Positions 42,613 to 51,064 of a stretch of 64,000 bases of DNA are shown here, piece after piece. The DNA is from Bacteroidota bacterium (GTDB taxonomy: Bacteria > Bacteroidota > Bacteroidia > Cytophagales > Cyclobacteriaceae). The stretch's first letter is position 1, and each line of letters starts with the position of its first letter. The position numbers were made by a program, and so were the translations under genes. The notes below the pieces were generated by a model that saw only the letters and a program-made list of their open reading frames with translations, did no database searches and was not told where the DNA came from. The DNA is taken from contig JAFDZA010000019.1 in the NCBI GenBank assembly GCA_018267135.1, positions 43,752-107,751 of the forward strand, in the 5' to 3' direction.

Positions 42613-44006
42613 AAAAAATTAAAAACTACCTGCTGCCTGTATTTTTACTTCCTGTCTTTTTTTTGTTGACTCAGATTTTTGTGGTGTGCCGGCCACTCAC
42701 TCCGGCCAAAATGAATTTGTTTTCGGCCTGGGCCGGCCATTTTTTTATTTGTTTGCTACTTTGCGAACTAATGGTGGTAGCCGTTTTGCTGCTGCTCAAG
42801 ATTAAACTCTTTCGCTTAAGTTGGGCCGAGGCTTCGCTCCTATGTCTGTTCTTTTTTGTGTTCTTTTTTTTCGAGCGGCAGATCGAATTAGTTACCCAGG
42901 CAAGCCATAGCCCTTGGCTGCGCAAACGATATATAGAGCCTCTCATCGTTTTGGCTCTGGCAACAATCGGTTGGGTAGCTATCCGTAAAAAAAAGGCGGC
43001 TGCTTTAGCCGGGCTTTTTAATTGGGTTATTCTCAGCCTCATCGTCTATCAGGTGTATGCGGTTTACCAAAACCGGTCGCGGTTTGCTTCCAAAAATTTT
43101 GCCGCCTGTTTGCCTTCCGTATCTATTGAGTCAAAAAATAAACGATTGCCCGATGTGGTATATGTGCTGCTGGATTCCTACACCAGCAGCCGAAATCTTA
43201 AAGAATATTGGAACTACGACAATGCTCCTTTCGAAAAAAAATTAACCGACTTGGGTTTTCAGATAGCGGCCGACAGCCACACCTCATTTGACCGCACCCA
43301 GTTTTGTATGACCTCCATCATGAACCTGTGTGCCGACTCAGCCCTGGTAGCTTCTTTGTCTGATATGGAGACCGGCTACTGGATGAACCACAATCTGGTT
43401 TGCCAAACTTTTGCCCGGGCCGGGTATCAGATTCAAAATTTTTCCATTTTTGAAATACAAAATACCGTTTATCCCAATTCACCCTTTGGGTATGCGGGGC
43501 GAGCGCCCGGCCTCATCCAAAATCTTATTTCGCAATTCGTCATTTTAAGCCTGCTCGAAGGAAGTAACCGCCTGAATTTTTTTGAAAAAAACCGCGCTAT
43601 CCTGGCTGACCTGGCTGATACCGTGCAAACGCAAAGGCCGCAGTTTACGTATGCACATATCGTTTCTCCGCACGTGCCGTATGTCATTGATTCCACCGGG
43701 GCTCTTACCCATGTCAATACCCCATCGAACGATGCGCAAGCCTATCTGGCACAACTGAAAGGCCTTAACCAATGGGTGGTGCAGTGGCTGGCTCATTTTC
43801 TGTCGAGCCGAAAAGGGCGTGAGTCGGTTATTGTTATTCAGGGCGACCACGGCTTTCGGTATTTGCCCGGCCAGCCGTGGAGAGAATCGTCCGGAGTTTT
43901 AAGTGCATTTTATTTTCCTGAAAAAAACCATGCCCCCACGCTGCCGGCTAATCTTCCGCCCACTAACAGCTTCCGGTTTATTTTTCGGTATCTCAACACC
44001 CAATAG
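42609..44006 (+). CDS. Membrane sulfatase/phosphoethanolamine-transferase-like protein
   Basis: A 465-residue protein with four N-terminal membrane helices (to about 160) and a periplasmic alkaline-phosphatase-superfamily domain. Metal-site residues are visible in VVYVLLDSYTSS and VIQGDHGFRY, with TSFDRTQFCMTSIMN as the likely nucleophile region and HIVSPHVPYV further on. It lacks the CxPxR sulfatase signature, so it may transfer a phosphate-linked group to a glycan rather than hydrolyse sulfate. Both its 5' end and that of the preceding methyltransferase overlap their neighbours by 4 bases, making a tight three-gene unit. Confidence 0.8.
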   Translation: MKKIKNYLLPVFLLPVFFLLTQIFVVCRPLTPAKMNLFSAWAGHFFICLLLCELMVVAVLLLLKIKLFRLSWAEASLLCLFFFVFFFFERQIELVTQASHSPWLRKRYIEPLIVLALATIGWVAIRKKKAAALAGLFNWVILSLIVYQVYAVYQNRSRFASKNFAACLPSVSIESKNKRLPDVVYVLLDSYTSSRNLKEYWNYDNAPFEKKLTDLGFQIAADSHTSFDRTQFCMTSIMNLCADSALVASLSDMETGYWMNHNLVCQTFARAGYQIQNFSIFEIQNTVYPNSPFGYAGRAPGLIQNLISQFVILSLLEGSNRLNFFEKNRAILADLADTVQTQRPQFTYAHIVSPHVPYVIDSTGALTHVNTPSNDAQAYLAQLKGLNQWVVQWLAHFLSSRKGRESVIVIQGDHGFRYLPGQPWRESSGVLSAFYFPEKNHAPTLPANLPPTNSFRFIFRYLNTQ

Positions 44007-44042
44007 TAAAAGTAACAGTGGTAATTTGCTAGTCTGCTTCTT

Positions 44043-45293
44043 GTGAAAGCAGGAAAAGCAAAGACTTACTTATTTTTTTGCCGATGCGCTTATATTTGTA
44101 AAATTGTTGAGCAGAGAAAATTGAAATTCAAAAAAAGTTATATCGTCTTAACCTTGGTTACGCTTTATGCAGCCAATTATTTTCTTTTTGAACGAATTCT
44201 TCTTTTCAATGAGTTGTTAAGCCTGATCGGGGTCGGGTATTTCGTCTCATCTTCATTTACTAAGTCGGGCCAATTTATTCTGCCACGCAGTGCCATTTAC
44301 AAATGTGTGCTGGCTTTTATAGGGCTGGGCATCTTCTATGCGTTTATCAGCCTGCGGCTTAAAACCAACTGGTATTATTATTTTAGGAATGCGAGTATTA
44401 TTTATTCGGCTTTCGGTTTTTTCATCGGGTATCATTTGTACACACCGCAATACTTTTTTTTTCAAAAGATAAAAAATAAAATTTATGGCTATGCGCTGGT
44501 GGCCTTGGCGTGGCGCTGGCCGTTTTTAATTGACCGCAACTCGTACTCTTACTTGCTGGCGGTGGTGCAAAAAAAATGGACGCTGCATTCGTTAGGTCTG
44601 CTCATGGTGGTGTTGGTGTTATACTTTGCCGCTTTTACTTCGGCCACGGTGCCCATGATTATGGCGGCCATCGGAGCTCTGGTAGTCATTAGAAGTTATG
44701 CTTACTTTAAATTACTAACCTTATCGGCCGGGGTGGCCTTTGTTATTTTTTTTTCGCTGGCAGTGCCGTATCTAAAACTTTACCATACCGATAGCACCAA
44801 ACTTTTTGGCAACGTAGAGTATGTGTATAGTCAGCATCCATTATTTCAGCTTGATGCCAATACCAGTTGGCGATTTATTCTCTGGTACCGGGCGGTGGTA
44901 GAAAATTTTCCTAACAATTTAACCGGCATTGGCATTGGCACTCCGCTGCTACCTTACACCGAAGGGGCTACTACACAAACAACCGGCACCACCGATGAAT
45001 ACTGGGCGCATGTAAGCGGGCTACACAACACATTCATCACGCTTTTTTATAGATTCGGCATCTTATTTATAGTTATTATCGCGCTTATTTACCGCCAGGT
45101 GATGCGCGAATTTTTTATACATAAAAAATATTACCTGCACCACCGTAACGACTTCAGTTTATTTATAGGTTTTGTGGTGCTAACGATGGTAGGGCTCTTT
45201 AACCTGCTGCTCGACTCGCCCACCCTGGCATCATTGTATTGGGTTTCGTTAGGGTTTGTGGCTAAGGCAATAAATGTTAGATTCTATGATTAA
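44043..45293 (+). CDS. O-antigen polymerase/ligase-like membrane protein (Wzy/WaaL-like)
   Basis: A 416-residue protein with about eleven membrane helices. A large periplasmic loop holds DANTSWRFILWYRAV, then TGIGIGTPLL and SGLHNTFITLFYRFG, the arrangement typical of O-antigen ligase/polymerase (PF04932-like) proteins. It probably joins glycan repeat units or transfers them to lipid A. There is no in-frame ATG near the start: GTG at 44043 or TTG at 44121 (before KFKKSYIVLTL) would serve, and the latter gives a more usual N-terminus. Confidence 0.78.
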   Translation: MKAGKAKTYLFFCRCAYICKIVEQRKLKFKKSYIVLTLVTLYAANYFLFERILLFNELLSLIGVGYFVSSSFTKSGQFILPRSAIYKCVLAFIGLGIFYAFISLRLKTNWYYYFRNASIIYSAFGFFIGYHLYTPQYFFFQKIKNKIYGYALVALAWRWPFLIDRNSYSYLLAVVQKKWTLHSLGLLMVVLVLYFAAFTSATVPMIMAAIGALVVIRSYAYFKLLTLSAGVAFVIFFSLAVPYLKLYHTDSTKLFGNVEYVYSQHPLFQLDANTSWRFILWYRAVVENFPNNLTGIGIGTPLLPYTEGATTQTTGTTDEYWAHVSGLHNTFITLFYRFGILFIVIIALIYRQVMREFFIHKKYYLHHRNDFSLFIGFVVLTMVGLFNLLLDSPTLASLYWVSLGFVAKAINVRFYD

Positions 45294-46068
45294 TCTTCGC
45301 TGTAAAATATGTGAGGCAGCTACAAGGCTCGTCTTTAATACACAAGTACTAAAGAAATATGATGTAGCCTATTATCAGTGTGAGAGCTGTGGGTTTTTGC
45401 AAACCGAACCGGTGTACTGGCTAAAAGAAGCTTACGAGAATTCGATGAATCTTACTGATACCGGAATTGTAGTGCGAAATCTTCGTTTGGTGCGAATTAG
45501 CAGCACTATTTTATTTTTCTTTTTTGGTAAAAAAGGAAAGTATCTTGACTACGCAGGGGGCTTCGGTCTTTATACGCGATGGATGCGAGATGTAGGCTTT
45601 AATTTTTATTGGAGCGATCCTTTTACCTCCAATTTATTAGCCCGTGGATTTGAAGCGGCCGAAGGAGATCGCTTTTTGTTAGCTACCAGCTTTGAAAGCT
45701 TTGAGCATTTTGAAAACCCGCACGAAGATTTAAAAAAGATATTACACCTCAGCGATAACATATTGCTTTCTACCGAGTTGCTTCCATCCCCCACCCCGCC
45801 CCTATCCAACTGGTGGTATTACGCCCCCGAGCACGGCCAGCATATCGCTTTCTATACGAAACAATCCTTCTCTGTTTTAGCAAAAAAATATGGGTTACAT
45901 TACTATAACAGCGACAACATCCATTTACTTACCAAGAAGCAACTTTCTCTGATCGGACGAATTATTTTTGCTTTGCCTTTCAGCAAATATTTTTTTTATG
46001 TGGGCTCTTATTTTATTGCTCCTTTTATGAAGCCCAAAACCTGGACTGACGCAAGCGAGTTAAAATAA
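45286..46068 (+). CDS. Class I SAM-dependent methyltransferase with zinc-ribbon start
   Basis: A 260-residue methyltransferase. The N-terminal zinc ribbon has Cys6, Cys9 (RCKICEA) and Cys32, Cys35 (YQCESCGFLQTEP). The SAM site is YLDYAGGFGLYTRWM, followed by FYWSDPFTSN and a late SFESFEHFENPHEDLKKI motif typical of the Methyltransf_23 group in sugar-modifying clusters. An ATG 12 bases upstream is also in frame. It overlaps the polymerase-like gene, is the last gene of the plus-strand operon, and is followed by a hairpin terminator. Confidence 0.85.
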   Translation: MINLRCKICEAATRLVFNTQVLKKYDVAYYQCESCGFLQTEPVYWLKEAYENSMNLTDTGIVVRNLRLVRISSTILFFFFGKKGKYLDYAGGFGLYTRWMRDVGFNFYWSDPFTSNLLARGFEAAEGDRFLLATSFESFEHFENPHEDLKKILHLSDNILLSTELLPSPTPPLSNWWYYAPEHGQHIAFYTKQSFSVLAKKYGLHYYNSDNIHLLTKKQLSLIGRIIFALPFSKYFFYVGSYFIAPFMKPKTWTDASELK

Positions 46069-46073
46069 ATTTG

Positions 46074-46095
46074 CTAAGGCAGTCCTTAGGTTTTT
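46074..46095 (+). terminator. Rho-independent terminator of the polysaccharide operon
   Basis: CTAAGG-CAGT-CCTTAG forms a 6-base stem with a 4-base loop and is followed by GTTTTT. It begins 5 bases after the methyltransferase stop codon. Confidence 0.55.
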
Positions 46096-46176
46096 AATGA
46101 TAAGAAAATAAGAGTGATGCTCCAACGATTACCCTACTGATACATTCTTACCAAAATTCTTCTGTTTATTTTACAA

Positions 46177-46836
46177 CTAATTCTTCCATGTAAACGGGAA
46201 CAGCAGATACGAAACACTCGTTACTAATCCGTCTATGGCCAAGAGCATCACTAAGGGCGGGTAGCTCACGCTGGGGTCGAGATCGTCCATACAGTTTTTG
46301 GTAATTTTGATGGTCACCAGCAAAATGGAAATGACCACCGGGAAGCTGAGTACGGCCATTAATATGTTGCTGTTATTGGCCTTCGAGGCAATGCTGGACA
46401 GCAGCGTAAGCGAAGCGGCAAAACCAAACGAAGCCAGCAACAATGTTACGACAAATGTACCTTGATCTTGCACGGGGTTATTGAGCAACAACGTAAACAA
46501 AAAATAACCACTCAGCGAAAGGATGGCGCAGAGAAAAAAATTGTAAACTATTTTGGAGATGAGAATGGCGGCAGGGCTGGCAAGGGAGTAAAAATAAATT
46601 TCGAGGCCTCGTTTTTCACCTATAAAACTTTTGGCTACGGTATTGACAGAAACAAACAAAATGGTAATCCAGAAAAGGGCACTCCACACCAACGGGGTAA
46701 TCAGGTTTTGCCGCAACGCAAAAGCAAAGTAACTGATAAATACCATGCTGAGTAAGTACAAGCCCAGCCCGGCCAGTACCGACTTTCGTTTGAGTTCGAG
46801 CGAAAATTCTTTGAGTAGTAGGGTGAGGAAAGTCAA
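46177..46836 (-). CDS. ccmB: Heme exporter protein B
   Basis: A 219-residue protein with six membrane helices, the permease partner of CcmA in the CcmABC transporter that supplies the CcmE reaction. The family features are FVSVNTVAKSFIGEKRGLEIYFYSLASP near residue 61 and SFPVVISILL near 165. It starts 2 bases after the Wzz-like gene ends, on the same strand. It is separated from ccmC by about 8 kb of polysaccharide genes, whereas related genomes usually have ccmB directly before ccmC. No ccmA is in this window. Confidence 0.9.
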   Translation of the reverse strand: MTFLTLLLKEFSLELKRKSVLAGLGLYLLSMVFISYFAFALRQNLITPLVWSALFWITILFVSVNTVAKSFIGEKRGLEIYFYSLASPAAILISKIVYNFFLCAILSLSGYFLFTLLLNNPVQDQGTFVVTLLLASFGFAASLTLLSSIASKANNSNILMAVLSFPVVISILLVTIKITKNCMDDLDPSVSYPPLVMLLAIDGLVTSVSYLLFPFTWKN

Positions 46837-46838
46837 AG

Positions 46839-47669
46839 TCAGGCTTTGTTCGTTTTGGCTACTTTCATCAGATACATTAATAGGAGCAACCCGCTGGCTG
46901 TAAAAATCCCTCCGCCCAAACCTAGCGCCAGCCAGGTAAAAAGTACCGGCTTAGTCGGTTCGTTATAAACTGTAAAACCCTCTACTACCTGAACGCTTTC
47001 GGCCAATTCTAAATTATTTTTATAAGTTAGGCGTTCTTTGTGAAGGTTGATTATTTCAGAATAAATTTTTGACGGATCCACTAAGAGCATTTCATTTTTT
47101 GAAGAGGCCGCACTCCCGTTCAGCAGGCGTCTTTTCAGGGAATCTAATGAATTGATTTCCGTAGCAATTTTATTAATTAGCTGCTGATACATTTCTTTGC
47201 GCTGTCTTACCCGGATTTTTACAAATTCATTGTTATTAAAATATTGGGTTACCCCTTTTTGTAGTTTAGGTAATATCTCTTTGTTGTAAGTATAGACCAA
47301 AACAGAAAACAAATTACTCTTGGCCTGCGGCTCTCCTTTATCAGGATTCAGGTTTTTAATATTAATTGCTTTAATAGCACTGACTTCTTCTTCACTGAGA
47401 GCTAACCGCAAAGCGAGTTCCGGTGTATTTCCTTCATCAATTAAATGAGTCAGTGTTTCATTCATTTCTTTTACATGGGCTTTCGTTAAAATATCGGATG
47501 TAATCACCATTTTACTTTCATACACTTTGGGTAAAAGTATAAATACGGTTGTTCCGAGGGTTAGCCCGATCAAAATCCAGATCAGAAAAAGACGATAATG
47601 GTTCTGCACAAAACGCACTCCGTTCGCAACCACTTCCTTTAAGTCTATAATATCTTCTGTTTCATTCAT
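46839..47669 (-). CDS. Wzz-type polysaccharide chain-length/co-polymerase protein
   Basis: A 276-residue inner-membrane protein with two membrane helices, near 29-50 and 243-265, flanking a periplasmic coiled-coil region. The start IDLKEVVANGVRF and LPKVYESKMVITSD are typical of the Wzz/GumC family, which sets the length of O-antigen or exopolysaccharide chains. There is no tyrosine kinase domain. The expected Pro-rich segment near the second helix reads NEPTKPVLFTW. It is 2 bases upstream of ccmB, an unexpected pairing, and belongs functionally with the polysaccharide locus beyond ccmB. Confidence 0.85.
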   Translation of the reverse strand: MNETEDIIDLKEVVANGVRFVQNHYRLFLIWILIGLTLGTTVFILLPKVYESKMVITSDILTKAHVKEMNETLTHLIDEGNTPELALRLALSEEEVSAIKAINIKNLNPDKGEPQAKSNLFSVLVYTYNKEILPKLQKGVTQYFNNNEFVKIRVRQRKEMYQQLINKIATEINSLDSLKRRLLNGSAASSKNEMLLVDPSKIYSEIINLHKERLTYKNNLELAESVQVVEGFTVYNEPTKPVLFTWLALGLGGGIFTASGLLLLMYLMKVAKTNKA

Positions 47670-47878
47670 TTTGCAATGTTATCAAAAACCTTTCGGCTAA
47701 AAAAGCATGGTTTTTCTCTTACAATGACCTGAGGCGAGAATTTTTAATGGTCGCTATTATAAAAATGGGTTGTTTTTTGGCCTATAACTGATTTTGATCA
47801 GATTTTACTATGACGAATGGCAGGCGCTATTTCAGTTGAATTAGAGAAATTCACATCACCACCTAATTCCTAATAGTT

Positions 47879-48031
47879 ATGAAAACAAGATTGCATACGG
47901 CAGATTATCTGCTGGAACTATCCACCTCGGCCGTGGTCGTGGGGCTTTATTTTTTAGAGTACATCAGTTTTGGGTTAGCGGCTTTGGGGTTGGCCTTTTG
48001 CCTGTCGTTATCTATGCCGCGGAAGCGTTAG
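47879..48031 (+). CDS. Small membrane protein, 50 residues
   Basis: A short frame starting ATG AAA ACA encodes a polar start (MKTRLHTADYLLELST), a hydrophobic span SAVVVGLYFLEYISFGLAAL with further apolar residues, and the basic end SMPRKR. It lies in an otherwise gene-free 463-base gap between the Wzz-like gene and the histidine kinase. Upstream, TGATTTTG at 47789-47796 is one mismatch from TAnnTTTG. The composition looks like a true membrane peptide, but there is no overlap or operon to support it. Nothing else in the gap stands out. Confidence 0.45.
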   Translation: MKTRLHTADYLLELSTSAVVVGLYFLEYISFGLAALGLAFCLSLSMPRKR

Positions 48032-48132
48032 CCACATTCCTTGTGCAAGAGAATGCCTCTCTGGGTTGAAGGTTATTCTCTTTTTATTTTTTTGCTCTGG
48101 GCTATTTCAAGGTTGCAGGCTTAGATCAATTT

Positions 48133-49431
48133 TTATATTTCTTCGTGCTGAGGTTCCGCCACTTCAACCTGGCAGAAATGAATTGAAACCGTATGCCAGC
48201 CGGCCGATTCATGGTAGGTAATACGAAACGAGTAGGTATCGCAAACAGCTTTTAAGATAGACAGCCCAAGTCCTAATGACGGAGATTTGGTATTGGATTT
48301 AATAAATCGTTGAAACAATTTCTGCGAAGGCACTTTCAGCGGTTCTCCGGTATTACTTACCGATAATGTTTGGTCCGTTATAATAATATTAATACGGCCT
48401 CCGGTAAGGTTGTGTTTAATGGAGTTGGTAATCATATTCTCCAACAAAATGCCCAGTAAGTGCGTGTTCATTTTTACTTCTAACCGTTCTGAATAGTTTT
48501 TTTCTACGCGCAATTGTTTCATCTTCACAAGTTCATCCAGGGTGGCATACAGTTGGTCTATTTCATCGTTCAGACATACAGTAGTCATTTCATGAAATTG
48601 CCGATTTTCTATTTTCGATAAGATAATCAGTGCTTCATTCAGTTTAGAGAGGCGGTTAGCCGCCCCCGAAGCGGAGTTAATCAAATCCATCTGCTCTTTA
48701 GAAAGTTCGGGCGATTGAAGAAGGATCTCCAGTTTGTTTTTTACAATGGCCAGCGGAGTTTGTATTTCGTGCGAAGCATTTTCAGCAAATTCTTTTTGAA
48801 TGTTAAACTCACGGTTAATTTTGTCGGTCATGGTTTCAATGGCCTTGGCGAGTTCGTTAAATTCGTCAATATTACTTTTGCGCAAACGCATACTCTGCGC
48901 CAAATCAATTTTGTACTTGCCTATTTTATCGAGGATGGCGTAAAACGGCTTCCATATCTGCCGGGACACGCGATTGTTTACCAAGGTGAGTACGGCCACG
49001 AAAGCCAAGAACAGCAACCCCTCCAGCAGCACCACTCCCTCCAGCAATGATTTTTGTTCTACCGCGGCTCTGCGAATTTGTATAAAGTAATTTTTTTTGT
49101 GAATTGTTTTCACAAACGAAAGCTGGCGGTATAAAATACGTTCTTCTAATACATCATCGTAGATGGTGGTATCCGATAAAATTTCGGTAGTTGTTTCGGG
49201 CCGGCCGGTAGGCCGGAGATATAGCATATTGGCCGAATATTGTTGATACAGCAACAGGCTGTCTGATTTTTGAAGTTGTTTAAGATTATAGGTTTTGCGT
49301 TCGTGCAGTTTGTGGGCGATATCGTTATCAATGATGATCTCAAAAAGTGTATAGAAGAGGATGCCGCCCAAACAGAAAATAACCAGTGAAACGCTTATAA
49401 AATAAAGGTTGGTTTGGTTAAGCAGTTTCAT
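48133..49431 (-). CDS. Two-component sensor histidine kinase
   Basis: A 432-residue membrane kinase with helices at about 8-30 and 130-151 around a periplasmic sensor of roughly 100 residues. The phosphorylated His221 lies in EFAENASHEIQTPLAIV, and the ATP site has the N box LLENMITNSIKHN, the unusual G1 segment SVSNTGEPL in place of DxGxG, and GLGLSIL. The NTGEPL form occurs in other Bacteroidota kinases, so activity is likely. Its 5' end overlaps the response regulator gene by 4 bases. Confidence 0.9.
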   Translation of the reverse strand: MKLLNQTNLYFISVSLVIFCLGGILFYTLFEIIIDNDIAHKLHERKTYNLKQLQKSDSLLLYQQYSANMLYLRPTGRPETTTEILSDTTIYDDVLEERILYRQLSFVKTIHKKNYFIQIRRAAVEQKSLLEGVVLLEGLLFLAFVAVLTLVNNRVSRQIWKPFYAILDKIGKYKIDLAQSMRLRKSNIDEFNELAKAIETMTDKINREFNIQKEFAENASHEIQTPLAIVKNKLEILLQSPELSKEQMDLINSASGAANRLSKLNEALIILSKIENRQFHEMTTVCLNDEIDQLYATLDELVKMKQLRVEKNYSERLEVKMNTHLLGILLENMITNSIKHNLTGGRINIIITDQTLSVSNTGEPLKVPSQKLFQRFIKSNTKSPSLGLGLSILKAVCDTYSFRITYHESAGWHTVSIHFCQVEVAEPQHEEI

Positions 49432-50105
49432 GTGTCGGTAAACTTGTACCCTACGCCATACACAGTGTGCAGGTAATCGCGGGCACCATAGTCAATCAGT
49501 TTTTTGCGAAGGTTACTGATGTGTACGTAAATAAAATCAAAATTATCGGCCGAGTCAATGTAATCGCCCCAAAGATGCTCGGCAATAGATTCTTTGGTGA
49601 GCACTTTCTTTTTATTGGATAAAAAAAAGAGAAGTAAGTCAAACTCTTTTTTGGTTAAAGGCACGGCTTTTCCTTGTACGCAAGTTTGAAGGGTATCGGG
49701 GTTTACGCTTATCTCGTTAAATTCAATTTCTTTTTTGCCTTCAAATTTTCTTCTGCGTAATACCGAGCGGATGCGGGCATTTAGTTCGGAAAGATTAAAT
49801 GGTTTCGTAAGATAATCGTCTGCGCCTACATCCAATCCAAAAATTTTATCTTCGAGCGAATTTTTGGCAGTGATGATGATGACTCCCGAATTTTTTAATT
49901 CTTTTTTCAGGATTTCAACCAACTGCAGCCCGTTGCCATCGGGCAGCCCGATGTCTATCAAAATACAGTCGTACTCGTAGATATTTATTTTTTCGGTAGC
50001 CTCTTTAATATTGGTGGCGTGTTCGCATACGTAGCCTTCCGATTTCAGGTATGTGGAAATGGCGGTTTGCAGTTCGTGTTCATCTTCTATGATCAGTACC
50101 TTCAT
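49428..50105 (-). CDS. OmpR/PhoB-type response regulator
   Basis: A 225-residue regulator. The receiver has the acidic pair in IIEDEH, the phosphoacceptor Asp51 in CILIDIGLPDGNG, and Lys in YLTKPFNLSEL. The C-terminal winged helix ends with YVHISNLRKKLIDYGARDYLHTVYGVGYKF. It pairs with the overlapping histidine kinase. A strong terminator lies just upstream, so the pair is probably transcribed from its own or a read-through promoter rather than with the preceding gene. Confidence 0.94.
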   Translation of the reverse strand: MKVLIIEDEHELQTAISTYLKSEGYVCEHATNIKEATEKINIYEYDCILIDIGLPDGNGLQLVEILKKELKNSGVIIITAKNSLEDKIFGLDVGADDYLTKPFNLSELNARIRSVLRRRKFEGKKEIEFNEISVNPDTLQTCVQGKAVPLTKKEFDLLLFFLSNKKKVLTKESIAEHLWGDYIDSADNFDFIYVHISNLRKKLIDYGARDYLHTVYGVGYKFTDT

Positions 50106-50115
50106 TCGTTTTTTT

Positions 50116-50147
50116 AAAAAATGGCCAGCCAGAAAGGCGGCTGGCCA
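50116..50147 (-). terminator. Rho-independent terminator between the coiled-coil gene and the two-component genes
   Basis: On the minus strand, TGGCCAGCC and GGCTGGCCA pair over 9 bases around an 8-base loop, followed at once by TTTTTT. It ends 10 bases before the response regulator start codon, so it stops messages from the upstream gene and could act as an attenuator. Confidence 0.8.
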
Positions 50148-50149
50148 AG

Positions 50150-50959
50150 TTACCTAAACCTAACAAACAAACTACCCACATGTTTGTTTTCATTTGCTAT
50201 ATCTACACGATATAGTCCTTTCTTAATGCGCTTGGACAAGAGGTAGGTCATCTCCAGTTTCAGGGCAGCCGGGTTGCCCGAGTTCTCTTTGTCGAGTTTA
50301 AATTGGAAACTTCCGTACGAATCGGGTAAGAGAGTTCCAGCCTGGTCGTAAATTTTGAACGTGGGCGATTTGAGTTCTGCATAGGTGGTAAATGCCATGT
50401 TAATCTTTTTAATTTTCCGGGCCTTGGCATGAGGCTTGCCATTTTTGGCAAAGGCCTCAACCGTTATATTGTCTTTGGCCAACGCATTGGCCTGAGCGAG
50501 CTGATCGGTTAGCTGGTGATTGGTTTCGGTAAGGGAAGAAATCTGGGCGAGCAAATGATTATTTTGTTGTAACATTTTTTCATTAGCCGCAGCCAGCTCC
50601 TGGTTTTTGGCTTCCCATTGCTTTTTGGAAACCTCCCACTCTATAAATTTTTTCGTGTTTTGGGCGTTTGCCTGTTTTACTTTTCTAAGATCTCTTTCTT
50701 TGGTAGCCAGTTTGGTATTGGCTTGTGCTACTAGCACATCCAGTTCATTAATTTTTTTAGTACCGGAGTCTATTTTAGCAAACAGTTTTTTTTCAGTATC
50801 GGCCATTTGCCGGTTTATTGCGGAAAGCGAATCTACTTTTGCCGCTTCCTTTTTTATGTTGGCCTCTATTTTTTTATTCAACTGTTTAGAGTTGTACCAT
50901 AAGGTAGCACTACAGGCTACCAGAATAGTTAAGCCACCGATGAATATGTTTTTTTTCAT
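50150..50959 (-). CDS. Membrane-anchored coiled-coil protein with C-terminal beta domain
   Basis: A 269-residue protein: an N-terminal membrane anchor or signal (IFIGGLTILVACSATLWY), a coiled coil rich in Lys, Glu and Gln from about 25 to 165, and a beta-rich domain from KARKIKKINMAFTTYAELKS to the end (HVGSLFVRFR). Proteins of this architecture occur in Bacteroidota and are sometimes mislabelled as SMC-like; no ATPase motif is present. It lies upstream of the two-component system, separated by a terminator, and downstream of a large unrecognised envelope protein. Confidence 0.7.
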   Translation of the reverse strand: MKKNIFIGGLTILVACSATLWYNSKQLNKKIEANIKKEAAKVDSLSAINRQMADTEKKLFAKIDSGTKKINELDVLVAQANTKLATKERDLRKVKQANAQNTKKFIEWEVSKKQWEAKNQELAAANEKMLQQNNHLLAQISSLTETNHQLTDQLAQANALAKDNITVEAFAKNGKPHAKARKIKKINMAFTTYAELKSPTFKIYDQAGTLLPDSYGSFQFKLDKENSGNPAALKLEMTYLLSKRIKKGLYRVDIANENKHVGSLFVRFR

Positions 50960-51064
50960 AAAATTTTAAATGAGTGCGTTTTAATTTTTTCTTGTTCATT
51001 CATTGGTGGGAGAAAGGTAGCGGGCAATCCTTCAGCAATCCTTAAGAAATACATTCTGTAAAAA

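Noticed and set aside
48133..49431. Histidine kinase as inactive because of the missing DxGxG box
   Set aside because: The NTGEPL variant occurs in other Bacteroidota kinases to my knowledge, and the His, N and GLGL boxes are intact.
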